A stretch of DNA of 64,000 nucleotides, from the NCBI GenBank assembly GCA_944383545.1, contig CALWPY010000002.1:62001-126000 (forward strand), given 5' to 3'. Under the pieces are notes generated by a model. It had not been told where the DNA came from and made no database searches. It worked only from the letters and a program-made list of their open reading frames with translations. This DNA comes from an uncultured Lachnospiraceae bacterium. GTDB lineage: Bacteria > Bacillota > Clostridia > Lachnospirales > Lachnospiraceae. The translations under genes were made by a program, and so were the position numbers. Shown piece by piece: positions 8,924 to 18,700 of this stretch (within the stretch, counting starts at the first letter, position 1; the number at the start of each line of letters is the position of its first letter).

Positions 8924-10213
8924 CTAAGCTATTTCTCCGCTTTTCTTAGTGCGCTTCTTTGATACATTCTTTTTGGATTTCGGCACTTCAGAATAAGTCA
9001 TTTCAGGGTTTGCATTTTCAGTTACAACCTCTTTTGTAATAACAACCTTTTCCAGATAGTCATCTGAAGGTATTTCATACATAAGGTCCATAACCACTTT
9101 TTCAATTATGGCTCTTAAGCCTCTTGCACCCGTCTTTCTTGCCATAGCTTCTTCTGCTATTGCCTTTAATGCATCGTCAGTAAACTCAAGTGCTACTCCG
9201 TCCAGCTCAAAAAGCTTCTTGTACTGTTTGCATATAGCACTCTTTGGCTCAGAAAGAATTCTTACCAGTGCGTCCGCGTCCAGCTCATCAAGTGTAACCG
9301 TTACGGGAACACGACCTACAAACTCCGGTATAAGACCATACTTTACAAAATCCTGAGGCAAAATCTGCTTAAAGAGCTCATTCATGCTCTTTGCTTCATT
9401 GCTATCAACATCTGCATTAAAACCGATGGATTTTTTACCGATTCTGTTCTCAATAACCTTATCCATGCCGTCAAAAGCTCCGCCGCATATGAATAATATA
9501 TTTGTGGTATCAATCTGGATAAATTCCTGATGAGGATGCTTTCTTCCCCCCTGTGGAGGAACTGAAGCTATCGTTCCTTCGATAATCTTAAGGAGTGCCT
9601 GCTGCACGCCTTCACCTGATACGTCTCTTGTAATGGAAACATTTTCAGACTTCTTGGTGATTTTATCGATTTCATCAATATATATTATTCCTTTTTCAGC
9701 TCTTTCGATATCATAATCTGCTGCCTGAATAAGCTTAAGAAGAATATTTTCAACATCTTCTCCTACATATCCTGCTTCCGTAAGTGCAGTAGCATCTGCT
9801 ATCGCAAACGGCACGTTTAAAAGCTTTGCAAGAGTCTGTGCAAGGTAGGTTTTACCTGAGCCGGTAGGACCTGCCATGATAATATTACTCTTTTGAAGCT
9901 CCACGTCAAAATCCTTATCTGAAAGGATTCTCTTATAATGATTATATACCGCTACGGAAAGCACCTTCTTTGCTTCTTCCTGACCTATAACATATTGGTC
10001 AAGAAATTCTTTTATTTCTTTTGGCTTAAGAAGGTTTATATCTGTATCTTCCTGAACTGTATCAAATTCATCTTCAATTATTTCAGCGCAAATTTCTATA
10101 CATTCGTCGCATATATAAACCCCCGGTCCCGCTATAAGCTTTCTGACCTGGTCCTGAGTTTTGTTGCAGAACGAACATCTAAGTTGTTTTCTATCGTCTG
10201 TACGACCAGCCAT
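8924..10213 (-). CDS. clpX: ATP-dependent Clp protease ATPase subunit ClpX
   Basis: The AAA+ unfoldase that feeds tagged proteins to ClpP. The 429-residue protein has the N-terminal C4 zinc-binding domain (CSFCNKT and CDECIEIC), Walker A GPTGSGKT, the pore loop GYVGEDVE, Walker [11 protein letters not shown], and IGF in KKSIGFNAD, which docks to ClpP. The C-terminal tail is Lys/Ser/Thr rich (about residues 410-429). clpP lies 16 bases upstream, and the run tex-tig-clpP-clpX looks like one operon ending at 8894-8919. Confidence 0.97.
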   Translation of the reverse strand: MAGRTDDRKQLRCSFCNKTQDQVRKLIAGPGVYICDECIEICAEIIEDEFDTVQEDTDINLLKPKEIKEFLDQYVIGQEEAKKVLSVAVYNHYKRILSDKDFDVELQKSNIIMAGPTGSGKTYLAQTLAKLLNVPFAIADATALTEAGYVGEDVENILLKLIQAADYDIERAEKGIIYIDEIDKITKKSENVSITRDVSGEGVQQALLKIIEGTIASVPPQGGRKHPHQEFIQIDTTNILFICGGAFDGMDKVIENRIGKKSIGFNADVDSNEAKSMNELFKQILPQDFVKYGLIPEFVGRVPVTVTLDELDADALVRILSEPKSAICKQYKKLFELDGVALEFTDDALKAIAEEAMARKTGARGLRAIIEKVVMDLMYEIPSDDYLEKVVITKEVVTENANPEMTYSEVPKSKKNVSKKRTKKSGEIA

Positions 10214-10229
10214 ATAGACACCTCACAAA

Positions 10230-10817
10230 TTATTTAACTCTGTTGGTTACAACATGGTCTATAAGACCATATTCCATAGCCTCCTGAGCAGTTTTCCAGT
10301 TATCCCTCTCCGTATCCCTCTCGATAACATCAAGAGGCTGACCGGTTGCTTCACTAAGTATACTATTAATTTTAGCTCTTGTTTTAATTATATGGTCCGC
10401 TGTAATTTTAATGTCTGTTGCCTGTCCCTGGGCACCGCCTAAAGGCTGATGAATCATGATTTCAGAATTCGGGAGCGCAAATCTCTTTCCCTTTGCTCCA
10501 CCGGCAAGAAGGAATGCACCCATACTTGCTGCCATACCTACACATATTGTTGATACATCGCACTTAATATAATTCATTGTGTCATAAATACCCATTCCGG
10601 CTGTTACTGAGCCTCCCGGACTGTTTATATAAAGACTTATATCCTTTGTGGTATCTTCTGATTCCAAAAACAAAAGCTGTGCTATTACAAGACTTGCCGT
10701 CGTATCATTTACTTCATCACTTAAAAATACTATACGTTCTTTAAGAAGTCTTGAATATATATCATAAGCTCTTTCGCCTCTGCTGCTTGATTCAATGACG
10801 GTAGGCACTAATGCCAT
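10230..10817 (-). CDS. clpP: ATP-dependent Clp protease proteolytic subunit
   Basis: The 195-residue serine peptidase subunit that assembles into a tetradecamer. The catalytic serine is in [11 protein letters not shown] (near residue 98) and the histidine in MIHQPLGG (near 123), with the aspartate about 50 residues later. The N-terminus is [25 protein letters not shown] as in most Firmicutes. The start has AAGGAGG upstream. It lies two bases downstream of tig. Confidence 0.97.
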   Translation of the reverse strand: MALVPTVIESSSRGERAYDIYSRLLKERIVFLSDEVNDTTASLVIAQLLFLESEDTTKDISLYINSPGGSVTAGMGIYDTMNYIKCDVSTICVGMAASMGAFLLAGGAKGKRFALPNSEIMIHQPLGGAQGQATDIKITADHIIKTRAKINSILSEATGQPLDVIERDTERDNWKTAQEAMEYGLIDHVVTNRVK

Positions 10818-10819
10818 AC

Positions 10820-12106
10820 TTATACCTCCTTACATTCTGCTGCCATAAGCTTAACTGCCTTCTTCATGCAGATATCCATCTTTATGGCATCAATTTCTTT
10901 TTCTCCTGCCAATTCCTTAAACTTGTCAACATCAAGCTGATACATCTCAGCCATTTTCTTTACTTCTTCATCTACTTCTTCCTGAGTAGCCTCAAGATTT
11001 TCAGCCTTTGCAACTGCCTCTACAACAAGACTTGACTTAATTCTGTTAATTGCCTCAGGCTTAACTGACTCCATCATGTCTTCTTTTGTCTGCTGTGTAA
11101 TCTTCAGGTACTGTTCAAACTGAATTCCCTGATATGAAAGCTTCTGTGCAAAATCATCAATCATTCTTTCCTGATTGTAAGTAATCATTGGCTCAGGTAT
11201 TTCAATAGTAGAATTTTCAATCACCTTCTCTATTACTTTTGACTCTTTCTTAGTCTGTACTTCCTTCTCTTTCTTTACTTCGAGAATCTTTCTTGTATCT
11301 TCCTTGTATTCTTCAAATGTATCAAATGAAGATACTTCTCCTGCAAACTCATCATCTAACTCAGGAAGCTCAACCTCTTTAATTCCGAGGATTTCTACCT
11401 TGAATAATGCAGGTTTTCCTGCAAGCTCCTCTGCCTGATAATCCTCAGGGAAGGTTACGTTTACTTCAACATCATCTCCTATATTCTTTCCAACGAGCTG
11501 GTCCTCGAAGGTATCAATAAATGAATGTGAGCCGAGTACAAGATTATAATTCTCTCCCTTTCCGCCGGCAAATGCCTCTCCGTCTATAAAACCTTCAAAG
11601 TTAATTGTTACTTCATCAGTAAGCTTTGCAGGTCTGTCAGTAACAGGATTCATTCTTGAATTTTCCTTCTGAACTTTCTCTATTTCTGCCATTACATCTT
11701 CATCTGTCACTGTGGCGTCAATCTTTTCAATCTCAATACCCTTGTATTCACCGAGTGTAATCTCCGGCTTTACAGCAACAGTTGCGGTAAAGATAAAATC
11801 TTTTCCCTTCTCAATCTGCTCTACATCTATCTCAGGTCTTGATACTATATCTAAATCACAGTTCTCGATTTCATTTGGATAGTATTCATTTATGAGGTCA
11901 TTTGCTGCATCCTCATAAAATACTGCAGGTCCATACATCTTCTCAATATAAGCCATAGGTACCTTACCCTTTCTGAATCCGGGTGCAGTAAATTTTCCCT
12001 TCTGCTTAACATAAACACTTGTAAGTGCCTTTGAAAACTCCTCTGCAGGAACTGTAATAGTAAGCTTTGCCATACTTCCTTCTAAATTTTCTACAGATAA
12101 ACTCAT
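10820..12106 (-). CDS. tig: Trigger factor
   Basis: A ribosome-associated chaperone and peptidyl-prolyl isomerase. The ribosome-docking signature appears as [17 protein letters not shown] (near residue 43), followed by the FKBP-like domain (about 150-245) and the helical chaperone domain. The chosen start is ATG at 12106, giving [17 protein letters not shown] and 428 residues; AAGGAGG lies 12 bases upstream, slightly far but the only good site. An open frame extends to 12142 without its own site. It precedes clpP by two bases and follows tex by about 50. Confidence 0.95.
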   Translation of the reverse strand: MSLSVENLEGSMAKLTITVPAEEFSKALTSVYVKQKGKFTAPGFRKGKVPMAYIEKMYGPAVFYEDAANDLINEYYPNEIENCDLDIVSRPEIDVEQIEKGKDFIFTATVAVKPEITLGEYKGIEIEKIDATVTDEDVMAEIEKVQKENSRMNPVTDRPAKLTDEVTINFEGFIDGEAFAGGKGENYNLVLGSHSFIDTFEDQLVGKNIGDDVEVNVTFPEDYQAEELAGKPALFKVEILGIKEVELPELDDEFAGEVSSFDTFEEYKEDTRKILEVKKEKEVQTKKESKVIEKVIENSTIEIPEPMITYNQERMIDDFAQKLSYQGIQFEQYLKITQQTKEDMMESVKPEAINRIKSSLVVEAVAKAENLEATQEEVDEEVKKMAEMYQLDVDKFKELAGEKEIDAIKMDICMKKAVKLMAAECKEV

Positions 12107-12158
12107 TTTAACTCTTTTCCTCCTTGTATTCCTAACAAACACCAGTTTGTAAATTATA

Positions 12159-14309
12159 TCATAATATCATAGACAATGCAATTCTTTTCTTCTTAATGTC
12201 TACTGATAATATTTTTACATCCACAATATCCCCCACGCTTACAGCTTCAAGCGGGTGTTTAATGAATTTCTTATTCGTAATCTGAGATATATGCACCAGT
12301 CCGTCCTGATGTACGCCAATATCCACAAATGCACCAAAATCTATTACATTTCTCACAGTACCTTTTAAAACCATGCCTTCTTTAAGGTCTTCCATGGAAA
12401 GCACATCAGTCCTTAAAACAGGAAGAGGCATGTCTTCTCTCGGGTCCCTGCCCGGCTGAGTAATTTCCTTTACAATATCCTTAAGCGTTGGCACACCCAC
12501 ATTCAGCTTTTCTGCCATTTTCTCGTAATCACTTACATAAATTGCAGATGTTGCAAGATTAGTTACATCAACATTACATTCCTTAATAAGCTTCATTGCA
12601 GCTTCATAGCTTTCAGGATGTACACCTGTATTGTCCAAAGGATTTTCTCCGTTTGCTATTCTCATAAATCCTGCACACTGTTCATAAGCTTTAGGTCCAA
12701 GCTTTGGTACATTTAAGAGCTCGCTTCTCTTTTTAAATGTACCATTTTCCTCTCTGTATGCAACAATATTTTTTGCAATGGTCTTTGAAACTCCTGAAAC
12801 ATATTCCATAAGAGGTGCTGAAGCAGTATTTACATCCACTCCTACTTTGTTTACACAGTCCTCTACGACTCCGGAAAGAGCCTCGCTCAAACGCTTCTGA
12901 TTCATATCATGCTGATACTGCCCTACTCCTATAGCCTTTGGGTCTATCTTTACAAGCTCGGCAAGAGGGTCCTGGACACGCCTTGCTATCGAAGCCGCAC
13001 TCCTCTGTCCCACATCAAATTCAGGAAACTCCTCTGTTGCAAGAGAGCTCGCCGAATATACGGAAGCTCCTGCCTCGTTTGTAATAACATAATGTACTTT
13101 ATTTTTGTAACCTTCCTCAGAAAGTTCTTTAAGCAGTTCCACTATAATCTGTTCGGATTCTCTTGAAGCAGTTCCGTTTCCTAAAGATATAAGTGAAATA
13201 TCATATTTCTTTATAAGCTTTTTAACCGTATCTTTTGCTGCCCTTATTTTGGAGGGATTTGTCGGTGCCGTAGGATATACAACTGTTGTATCAAGCACCT
13301 TCCCTGTTGCATCTACAACAGCTAATTTACATCCTGTCCTGAATGCAGGGTCCCAGCCAAGTACCGTAATCCCCGAAATAGGCGGCTGCATAAGAAGCTG
13401 TGTCAGATTCTTTCCAAATACTGAAATTGCACCCTCTTCTGCTTTTTCCGTAAGTTGGTTTCTTACCTCACGCTCAATGGCAGGCGCTATAAGTCTGTCA
13501 TAAGCATCTTCTATTGTGTTCTTTAAAAGCTGTGCCGTATCTTTTTCTTCTCTGACAATTATCTTCTTTTCCAGATATTTTAATATATCCTCTCTTGGAG
13601 CATCAACCTTAACGGTAAGTATTTTTTCCTTTTCACCTCTGTTTAATGCAAGTATTCTATGTCCCGGAATCTTTGTAACAGCCTCTGAATATTCGTAATA
13701 ATTTTCATACACAGAAGATTTTTCTTTATCCTTTGCCTCAGAAACAATTTTCCCTTCTTTTTCCGTTCTTTTTCTTATTTCAGCACGATAAGATGCTTCA
13801 TCTGATATTCGCTCTGCCAGTATATCACAAGCTCCTGCTATTGCTTCATTTACGTCATGAACTTCTTTTTCTTCCGAAACATATGCCTCTGCTTCCTTTA
13901 ATATAGGTCTGTCCGTAAGTTGGAGATAAATAATGTCTGCAAGTCCTTCCAATCCCTTTTCCTTTGCAACGGAAGCACGTGTGCGTCTCTTTTGCTTGTA
14001 AGGTCTGTATAAATCCTCTACAGACACAAGTGTTTCAGCAGCAAGAATACTGTTTTTAAGCTCTTCCGTAAGCTTACCCTGCTCTTCTATGGAAGATATA
14101 ACCTGTTCCTTTCTCTCTTCCAGATTTCTGAGATAAAGAAGTCTGTCATAAAGCTTCCTTAATATCTCATCACTTAATGTTCCCGTCTTTTCCTTACGGT
14201 AACGTGCAATAAAAGGTATGGTGTTTCCTTCATCTATTAACAAAACGGCAGCCTCCGCCTGCCATTTTTTTATGTCTAACTCCCTTGCAAGAATTTCTGT
14301 GATTTCCAT
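12159..14309 (-). CDS. tex: Tex family RNA-binding protein
   Basis: A 716-residue Tex/YhgF-type protein. The N-terminal helical domain, the YqgF-like RNase H fold (ITVLGWDPAFRTGCKLAVVD, near 320), the helix-hairpin-helix region (around 490-560) and a C-terminal S1 domain (GMVLKGTVRNVIDFGAFVDIG, near 640) appear in the usual order. Tex binds nucleic acids and influences transcription and stress responses. The start is ATG at 14309, five bases after GGAGG; a TTG at 14321 falls inside that site. It is the first gene of the tig-clpP-clpX run, and its 5' region contains a palindromic element. Confidence 0.94.
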   Translation of the reverse strand: MEITEILARELDIKKWQAEAAVLLIDEGNTIPFIARYRKEKTGTLSDEILRKLYDRLLYLRNLEERKEQVISSIEEQGKLTEELKNSILAAETLVSVEDLYRPYKQKRRTRASVAKEKGLEGLADIIYLQLTDRPILKEAEAYVSEEKEVHDVNEAIAGACDILAERISDEASYRAEIRKRTEKEGKIVSEAKDKEKSSVYENYYEYSEAVTKIPGHRILALNRGEKEKILTVKVDAPREDILKYLEKKIIVREEKDTAQLLKNTIEDAYDRLIAPAIEREVRNQLTEKAEEGAISVFGKNLTQLLMQPPISGITVLGWDPAFRTGCKLAVVDATGKVLDTTVVYPTAPTNPSKIRAAKDTVKKLIKKYDISLISLGNGTASRESEQIIVELLKELSEEGYKNKVHYVITNEAGASVYSASSLATEEFPEFDVGQRSAASIARRVQDPLAELVKIDPKAIGVGQYQHDMNQKRLSEALSGVVEDCVNKVGVDVNTASAPLMEYVSGVSKTIAKNIVAYREENGTFKKRSELLNVPKLGPKAYEQCAGFMRIANGENPLDNTGVHPESYEAAMKLIKECNVDVTNLATSAIYVSDYEKMAEKLNVGVPTLKDIVKEITQPGRDPREDMPLPVLRTDVLSMEDLKEGMVLKGTVRNVIDFGAFVDIGVHQDGLVHISQITNKKFIKHPLEAVSVGDIVDVKILSVDIKKKRIALSMIL

Positions 14310-14360
14310 CCCGTCCTCCAAATGTTTTGAATTTTATGTATTTTTCGTTTTATGTCATCC

Positions 14361-14486
14361 TGCGCAAGCGCAAATTGGTGAAGATATTATACCATGATTT
14401 CGCTACGCTGCATCATGGTTCGCGCACATTCGCCAAATGTCTGCTACGCAGCCGCTTGGCTCATTGTGTTCGCGTATATTATACCA
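14361..14486. repeat. Palindrome-rich (REP-like) element upstream of tex
   Basis: Within 126 bases are four inverted repeats: TGCGC-AA-GCGCA (14361-14372); ACCATGAT/ATCATGGT (14391-14398 and 14412-14419); GCCAA/TTGGC (14432-14436 and 14456-14460); and CTGC-TAC-GCAG (14441-14451) nested inside the third. The 11-mer ATATTATACCA occurs twice as a direct repeat (14384-14394 and 14476-14486). No ORF is present. It lies within the transcribed leader of tex. Confidence 0.6.
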
Positions 14487-14506
14487 CATATTAACAGTAC
14501 TGTGCA
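14478..14506 (-). promoter_or_regulatory. Probable tex promoter with extended -10
   Basis: TATAAT (14478-14483) is preceded by TGG, an extended -10, and by TGCACA (14501-14506) at 17 bases. A second TGG-TATAAT occurs at 14386-14394 inside the palindromic element and could be another start. Confidence 0.5.
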
Positions 14507-14564
14507 TGTTTTTCTTCAGTAATTTAGGCATCAGCAATCAAGTCATATCTTATGAATGAAAAAA

Positions 14565-14607
14565 CAGCCATAACATCCTTATAACATATATACAGGTGCT
14601 ATGGCTG
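14565..14607 (-). terminator. Terminator after the small protein gene
   Basis: CAGCCATA (14565-14572) pairs with TATGGCTG (14600-14607) across a 27-base loop. A run of six T follows on the minus strand. Confidence 0.7.
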
Positions 14608-14631
14608 CTTAATGAAAAAATAAATTTAAAA

Positions 14632-14871
14632 TTAATCTAAATACTTACCTGTTGGTGATGTATTATACTGCTTCTTAATTTCCATCATAACAGAGCCGTC
14701 AGGTTGTACTTTTTCATATAAAATCTTATATTTGGTACCTGCTTTATCAAGTCCGTTCTTATATCTTTTTACTTCTTCTTCCACAAGCCTTTTTGCATAA
14801 TCGTTATCCACATCTTCCTTAAGCTGAAAATGAAGAATCTGTGTTATGCATGCTGCCTTTACTCTTTTCAT
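14632..14871 (-). CDS. Small conserved protein of unknown function
   Basis: A 79-residue protein beginning MKRVKAACITQILHFQLK if translation starts at 14871; an ATG four codons upstream sits too close to the AAGGA site. It ends KKQYNTSPTGKYLD. Similar small proteins occur in Lachnospiraceae by memory, without known function. It is charged, soluble and has no membrane segment. It appears monocistronic, with a promoter at 14963-14991 and a terminator at 14565-14607. Confidence 0.65.
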   Translation of the reverse strand: MKRVKAACITQILHFQLKEDVDNDYAKRLVEEEVKRYKNGLDKAGTKYKILYEKVQPDGSVMMEIKKQYNTSPTGKYLD

Positions 14872-15198
14872 ATTATCTACCATCCTTTTTAATATTTATT
14901 GCACAAATCGGGAGAATATTTTGTATAATATATATAGCTAATCCTTGTTTAATGCTGAATATATTATAACATTTTCACAAAATATTCGTAATATTAAAAA
15001 GGCCCGGAAATTTAATTTTGGTAGTTTTTATGAATATAAAGTATATGTATTTTCAGCAATTTTACAATATATAAATTTCAAATTATTTCCGTTATCAATA
15101 ATTATAAAAAAAGGAGCCTCTGCCGCAGACTATTTATCTGCTATGCAAAAGCTCCGTAAGTCAGTCATTAAGATTCAGTGTCTAATGATATTAGGTAC
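14872..15198. other. Intergenic region with promoter and terminator, no gene
   Basis: This 327-base AT-rich stretch holds the promoter of the small-protein gene (TTACGA at 14986-14991 and TATAAT at 14963-14968, minus strand, spacing 17) and the terminator of the spore-protein gene (GGAGC at 15113-15117 with GCTCC at 15151-15155, an inner GCAGA/TCTGC stem at 15125-15141, and a T run). The plus-strand open frame across it has no ribosome binding site and runs antisense into the spore-protein gene, so I do not call it. Confidence 0.6.
15113..15155 (-). terminator. Terminator after the spore-protein gene
   Basis: GGAGC/GCTCC outer stem with an inner GCAGA/TCTGC hairpin, followed on the minus strand by seven T. 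Confidence 0.65.
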
Positions 15199-15411
15199 TT
15201 ACTTACCTGCCATCTGCTCTTCCTGTCTCTTAATCATCTGTCTTACCATCTCACCACCAACAGAGCCTGTCTGTGCTGATGTAAGGTCGCCGTTATAACC
15301 GTCCTTAAGATTTACTCCGATTTCTGATGCAACTTCCATTTTGAATTTCTTCATTGCATCCTTAGCCTGTGGCACTTCCATTCTGTTTGAACCAGTATTA
15401 GTATTTGCCAT
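15199..15411 (-). CDS. Alpha/beta-type small acid-soluble spore protein
   Basis: A 70-residue SASP that coats DNA in dormant spores. The GPR protease cleavage region and conserved core are visible as KFKMEVASEIGV, and DLTSAQTGSVGGEMV is the conserved second half. The N-terminus is Asn/Thr rich as in the family. The start has GGAGG upstream. A promoter of sigma-G/F form precedes it (15491-15520). This gene is direct evidence that the organism has sporulation genes. Confidence 0.96.
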   Translation of the reverse strand: MANTNTGSNRMEVPQAKDAMKKFKMEVASEIGVNLKDGYNGDLTSAQTGSVGGEMVRQMIKRQEEQMAGK

Positions 15412-15490
15412 TTTGCTTTACCTCCAAATAATTCTCTTGAAACAATATGTTAACTGCTTCTATTTCTAGTATTTACAGGCAGATAAAAAA

Positions 15491-15520
15491 TATTATGGTA
15501 ATTTCTGGTATTTTTATTAA
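15491..15520 (-). promoter_or_regulatory. Candidate sigma-G/F promoter of the spore-protein gene
   Basis: On the minus strand CATAATA (15491-15497) fits the forespore -10 consensus CATxHTA, and TTAATA (15515-15520) lies 17 bases upstream as a -35. The -35 overlaps the stop codon of the rubredoxin gene. Confidence 0.45.
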
Positions 15521-15681
15521 TCTTCAAGCTCTACAAATACATCCTTGCCCAAGCCGCATACAGGACAAACCCAGTCATCAGGAATATCCGAAAAAGGAGT
15601 TCCCGGAGCAATTCCTCCGTCCGGGTCTCCAATTTCAGGGTCATATATATAACCGCATGGCTCACATAAATATTTATTCAT
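15517..15681 (-). CDS. Rubredoxin
   Basis: A 54-residue protein. Two CxxC knuckles, CEPC (residues 6-9) and CPVC (39-42), with [19 protein letters not shown] between them, are diagnostic of rubredoxin, a one-iron electron carrier. GGAGG lies eight bases upstream of the ATG at 15681. It sits 91 bases downstream of nifJ and upstream of the spore-protein gene. In anaerobes rubredoxin commonly delivers electrons to oxygen- or peroxide-reducing proteins; the partner is not in this window. Confidence 0.95.
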   Translation of the reverse strand: MNKYLCEPCGYIYDPEIGDPDGGIAPGTPFSDIPDDWVCPVCGLGKDVFVELED

Positions 15682-15772
15682 ATCAATAACCTCCTGTCAT
15701 TTTTGTATGTTTTCTACAGCTTCACCGACACTGCCTGTTTTTATTTAACAATATGCAGTGGTACAGAGTACA

Positions 15773-18700
15773 TTAATTTTTATCCTGAATTATCTCAGAG
15801 GATAATTTCAGCAGTTTATCATATGTTTTTTCTGCCGTTTTTTCTGCTTCAGAGAATAACTCCTCAGCTTTTTCAGGGTTACTTTTTTCAAGTACTGAAT
15901 ATCTTATTTCTCCTCTCAGAAATTCCCTGTAGTTCATTTGAGGATTTCTGCTGTCCAATATAAGAGGATTTTTTCCTTCTTTTATAAGCTCCGGATTATA
16001 TCGGAAAAGATTAAAGTAACCTGATTCCACAGCCTTCTTTTCTTCATGCTGTGCACTTCCCATTCCTGCCTTAATTCCATGACTTATGCATGGAGAATAT
16101 GCGATTATAAGAGACGGTCCGTTATATGCTTCCGCTTCCGTTATCGCCCTTATAGTCTGGTTATAATCTGCGCCCATTGCAACCTGTGCCACATATACAT
16201 AACCGTAGCTTATTATCATTTCTGCCAAAGGTTTCTTTCTTAATTTTTTACCCCCGGAAACAAATTTAGCATATGCTCCCATAGGTGTAGCTTTAGATGC
16301 CTGACCTCCTGTATTTGAATATACCTCGGTATCAAATACAAGCATGTTTATGTCACTCTTTGATGCCAGAACGTGGTCTAATCCTCCGAAGCCTATATCG
16401 TATGCCCATCCGTCCCCTCCGAAAATCCACTGTGACTTCTTGGCAAAAAAATCCTTTTCCATAAGAATATTTTTACAGAGAGTTGTTCCGCATTCATTAA
16501 GTGCTTTTATGAGACGTTCAGAAGCCTGTCTGTTCTCTTTTCCCATACTCATGGTCTTAATCCACTCCTCTTTAGCCTCCTTCAGTCTCTCAATTTTATC
16601 CTCTGAAACCTTTTCATTTATGGCGTTTTCCACAACACCCGTAAGCTTCTGTTTTATCCCTTCTCTTATTGTCTCCTGCGCAATTAGCATACCGTAACCG
16701 AATTCAGCCGCATCTTCAAACAGAGAATTTGACCATGCAGGACCACGTCCCGAAAAATCCACGGTATACGGAGTGGACGGATAGGAATTTCCCCATATGG
16801 ATGAACAGCCCGTTGCATTTGCTATATACATCCTGTCTCCGAAAAGCTGTGTCACAAGCTTTGCATATGGAGTCTCTCCGCAACCCGCACAGGCACCGTG
16901 AAATTCCAGCATAGGTTTCTTAAACTGACTTCCCTTTACGGTATTTTCTTTAAACTTTTCAATAATTTCCGTTTTTAAGGGTAATCCCTTTGCATAATCA
17001 AAATACTCCTGATTCTCTTCATGTTCAGCTATAGGACACATTTCCAGTGCCTTTTCGCCCTTTCTTCCCGGGCATACACCTGCACATGAGCCACAGCCTG
17101 TGCAATCAACTTCCGATATTACTATACTGTATCTGTAATCCTGAAAACCTGTCATAGGTACTGAAACGATACCTTCCGGCGCTTTTTCATATTCCTCTTT
17201 ATTCATTACTGCCGGCCGTATAACGGCGTGCGGACAAACAAAGGAACATCTGTTGCATTGTATGCAGTTTTCAGGCTTCCATACAGGTATTTCAACGGCT
17301 GTATTTCGTCTTTCATGACTGGCAGAGCCTGACGGTACGGAGCCGTCGCTGTATTTTATAAATGCAGAAACCGGAAGTCTGTCTCCTTCCTGAATATTTA
17401 ACGGCTTCTGGATATTTTTTACAAACTCTGTCATTTCTTCCCTGTCCTCTAATATATCTGAATCAAGAGGCTCATAAACACAGCTTTTCCAGTCTTCCTT
17501 TACATAAACTCTTCTTACTTTACCTGCACCCATTTCTATTGCCGCATAATTCATATCTACTATTTCTTGTCCTTTTTTTGAATATGCGGCTTTTGCGGCT
17601 TCTTTCATAAGCTTTATTGCTTTTTCCTCAGGTATTATTTTTGAAAGTTTAAAAAATGCCGCCTGCAATATGGTATTTATTTTTCCGTTAAGTCCTGTTT
17701 CTTTACCAATGCCTATACCGTCCACAGCATAAAAGTTTATATTATGCTCTGCCATATATTTCTTTACCTGCCCCGGAAGCCATTGGTCAAGCTCCTCGTC
17801 CGTAAGAGGCGTATTAAGAAGAAAAACACCTCCGTCCTTAAGCTCCTGAACAATATTATACTTATGCATATATACAGGATTATGACATGCCGCAAAATCA
17901 GCCTTATATATTAAATATGACGATTTAATAGGCTCCTCTCCGAATCTTAAGTGTGATACCGTAAGACCTCTTGATTTTTTTGAATCATACTCAAAATATG
18001 CCTGAACATGCATATCGGTACTTTTTCCTATTATTTTTATCGAGCTTTTATTTGCACTTACTGTTCCGTCTCCCCCAAGCCCCCAGAACTTACAGCAGAT
18101 TGTATTTTCTTTTATTATATTTTCAGTTTCATCATAATCCAAAGACAATCGGGTTACATCATCTTTAATACCTATTGTAAAAACTCTTTTTCCATGATTA
18201 TCAAAAACTGCCTTAATCTGTTCGGGTGTAGTATCTTTAGAGCCCAGTCCGTATCTTCCTGAAAAAACGGGTATATTTTTAAATCTGCTGTCTTTTAAAG
18301 CTGACAAAACATCCAGATAAAGAGGCTCTCCGCAGGAGCCCGGCTCCTTTGTCCTGTTTAAAACAGTTATCTGTTTAACACTTTCGGGAATAGCATTTAT
18401 AAGATGCTTAGAGCTGAATGGGCGATATAATCTGACTTTAACCAGCCCTGTCTTATCACCTGAGCTGTTCAGTTTATCTATTGTTTCTTCTGCCGTATCA
18501 CATACTGAGCCCATTGCAATTATTATATGCTCGGCGTCGTTCGCACCATAATAATTAAACAATTTATAATCCGTGCCTATTCTTTCGTTTATCCTGTCCA
18601 TGTTTTTCTGTACAATTCCGGGCAGCCTGTCATAATAAAAATTAGAAGCCTCACGGAACTGAAAAAATACATCAGGATTTTGGGCAGAGCCCATTTGTTT

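Noticed and set aside
14945..15298. 117-codon plus-strand ORF
   Set aside because: No ribosome binding site, crosses the terminator of the spore-protein gene and runs antisense into its coding region.
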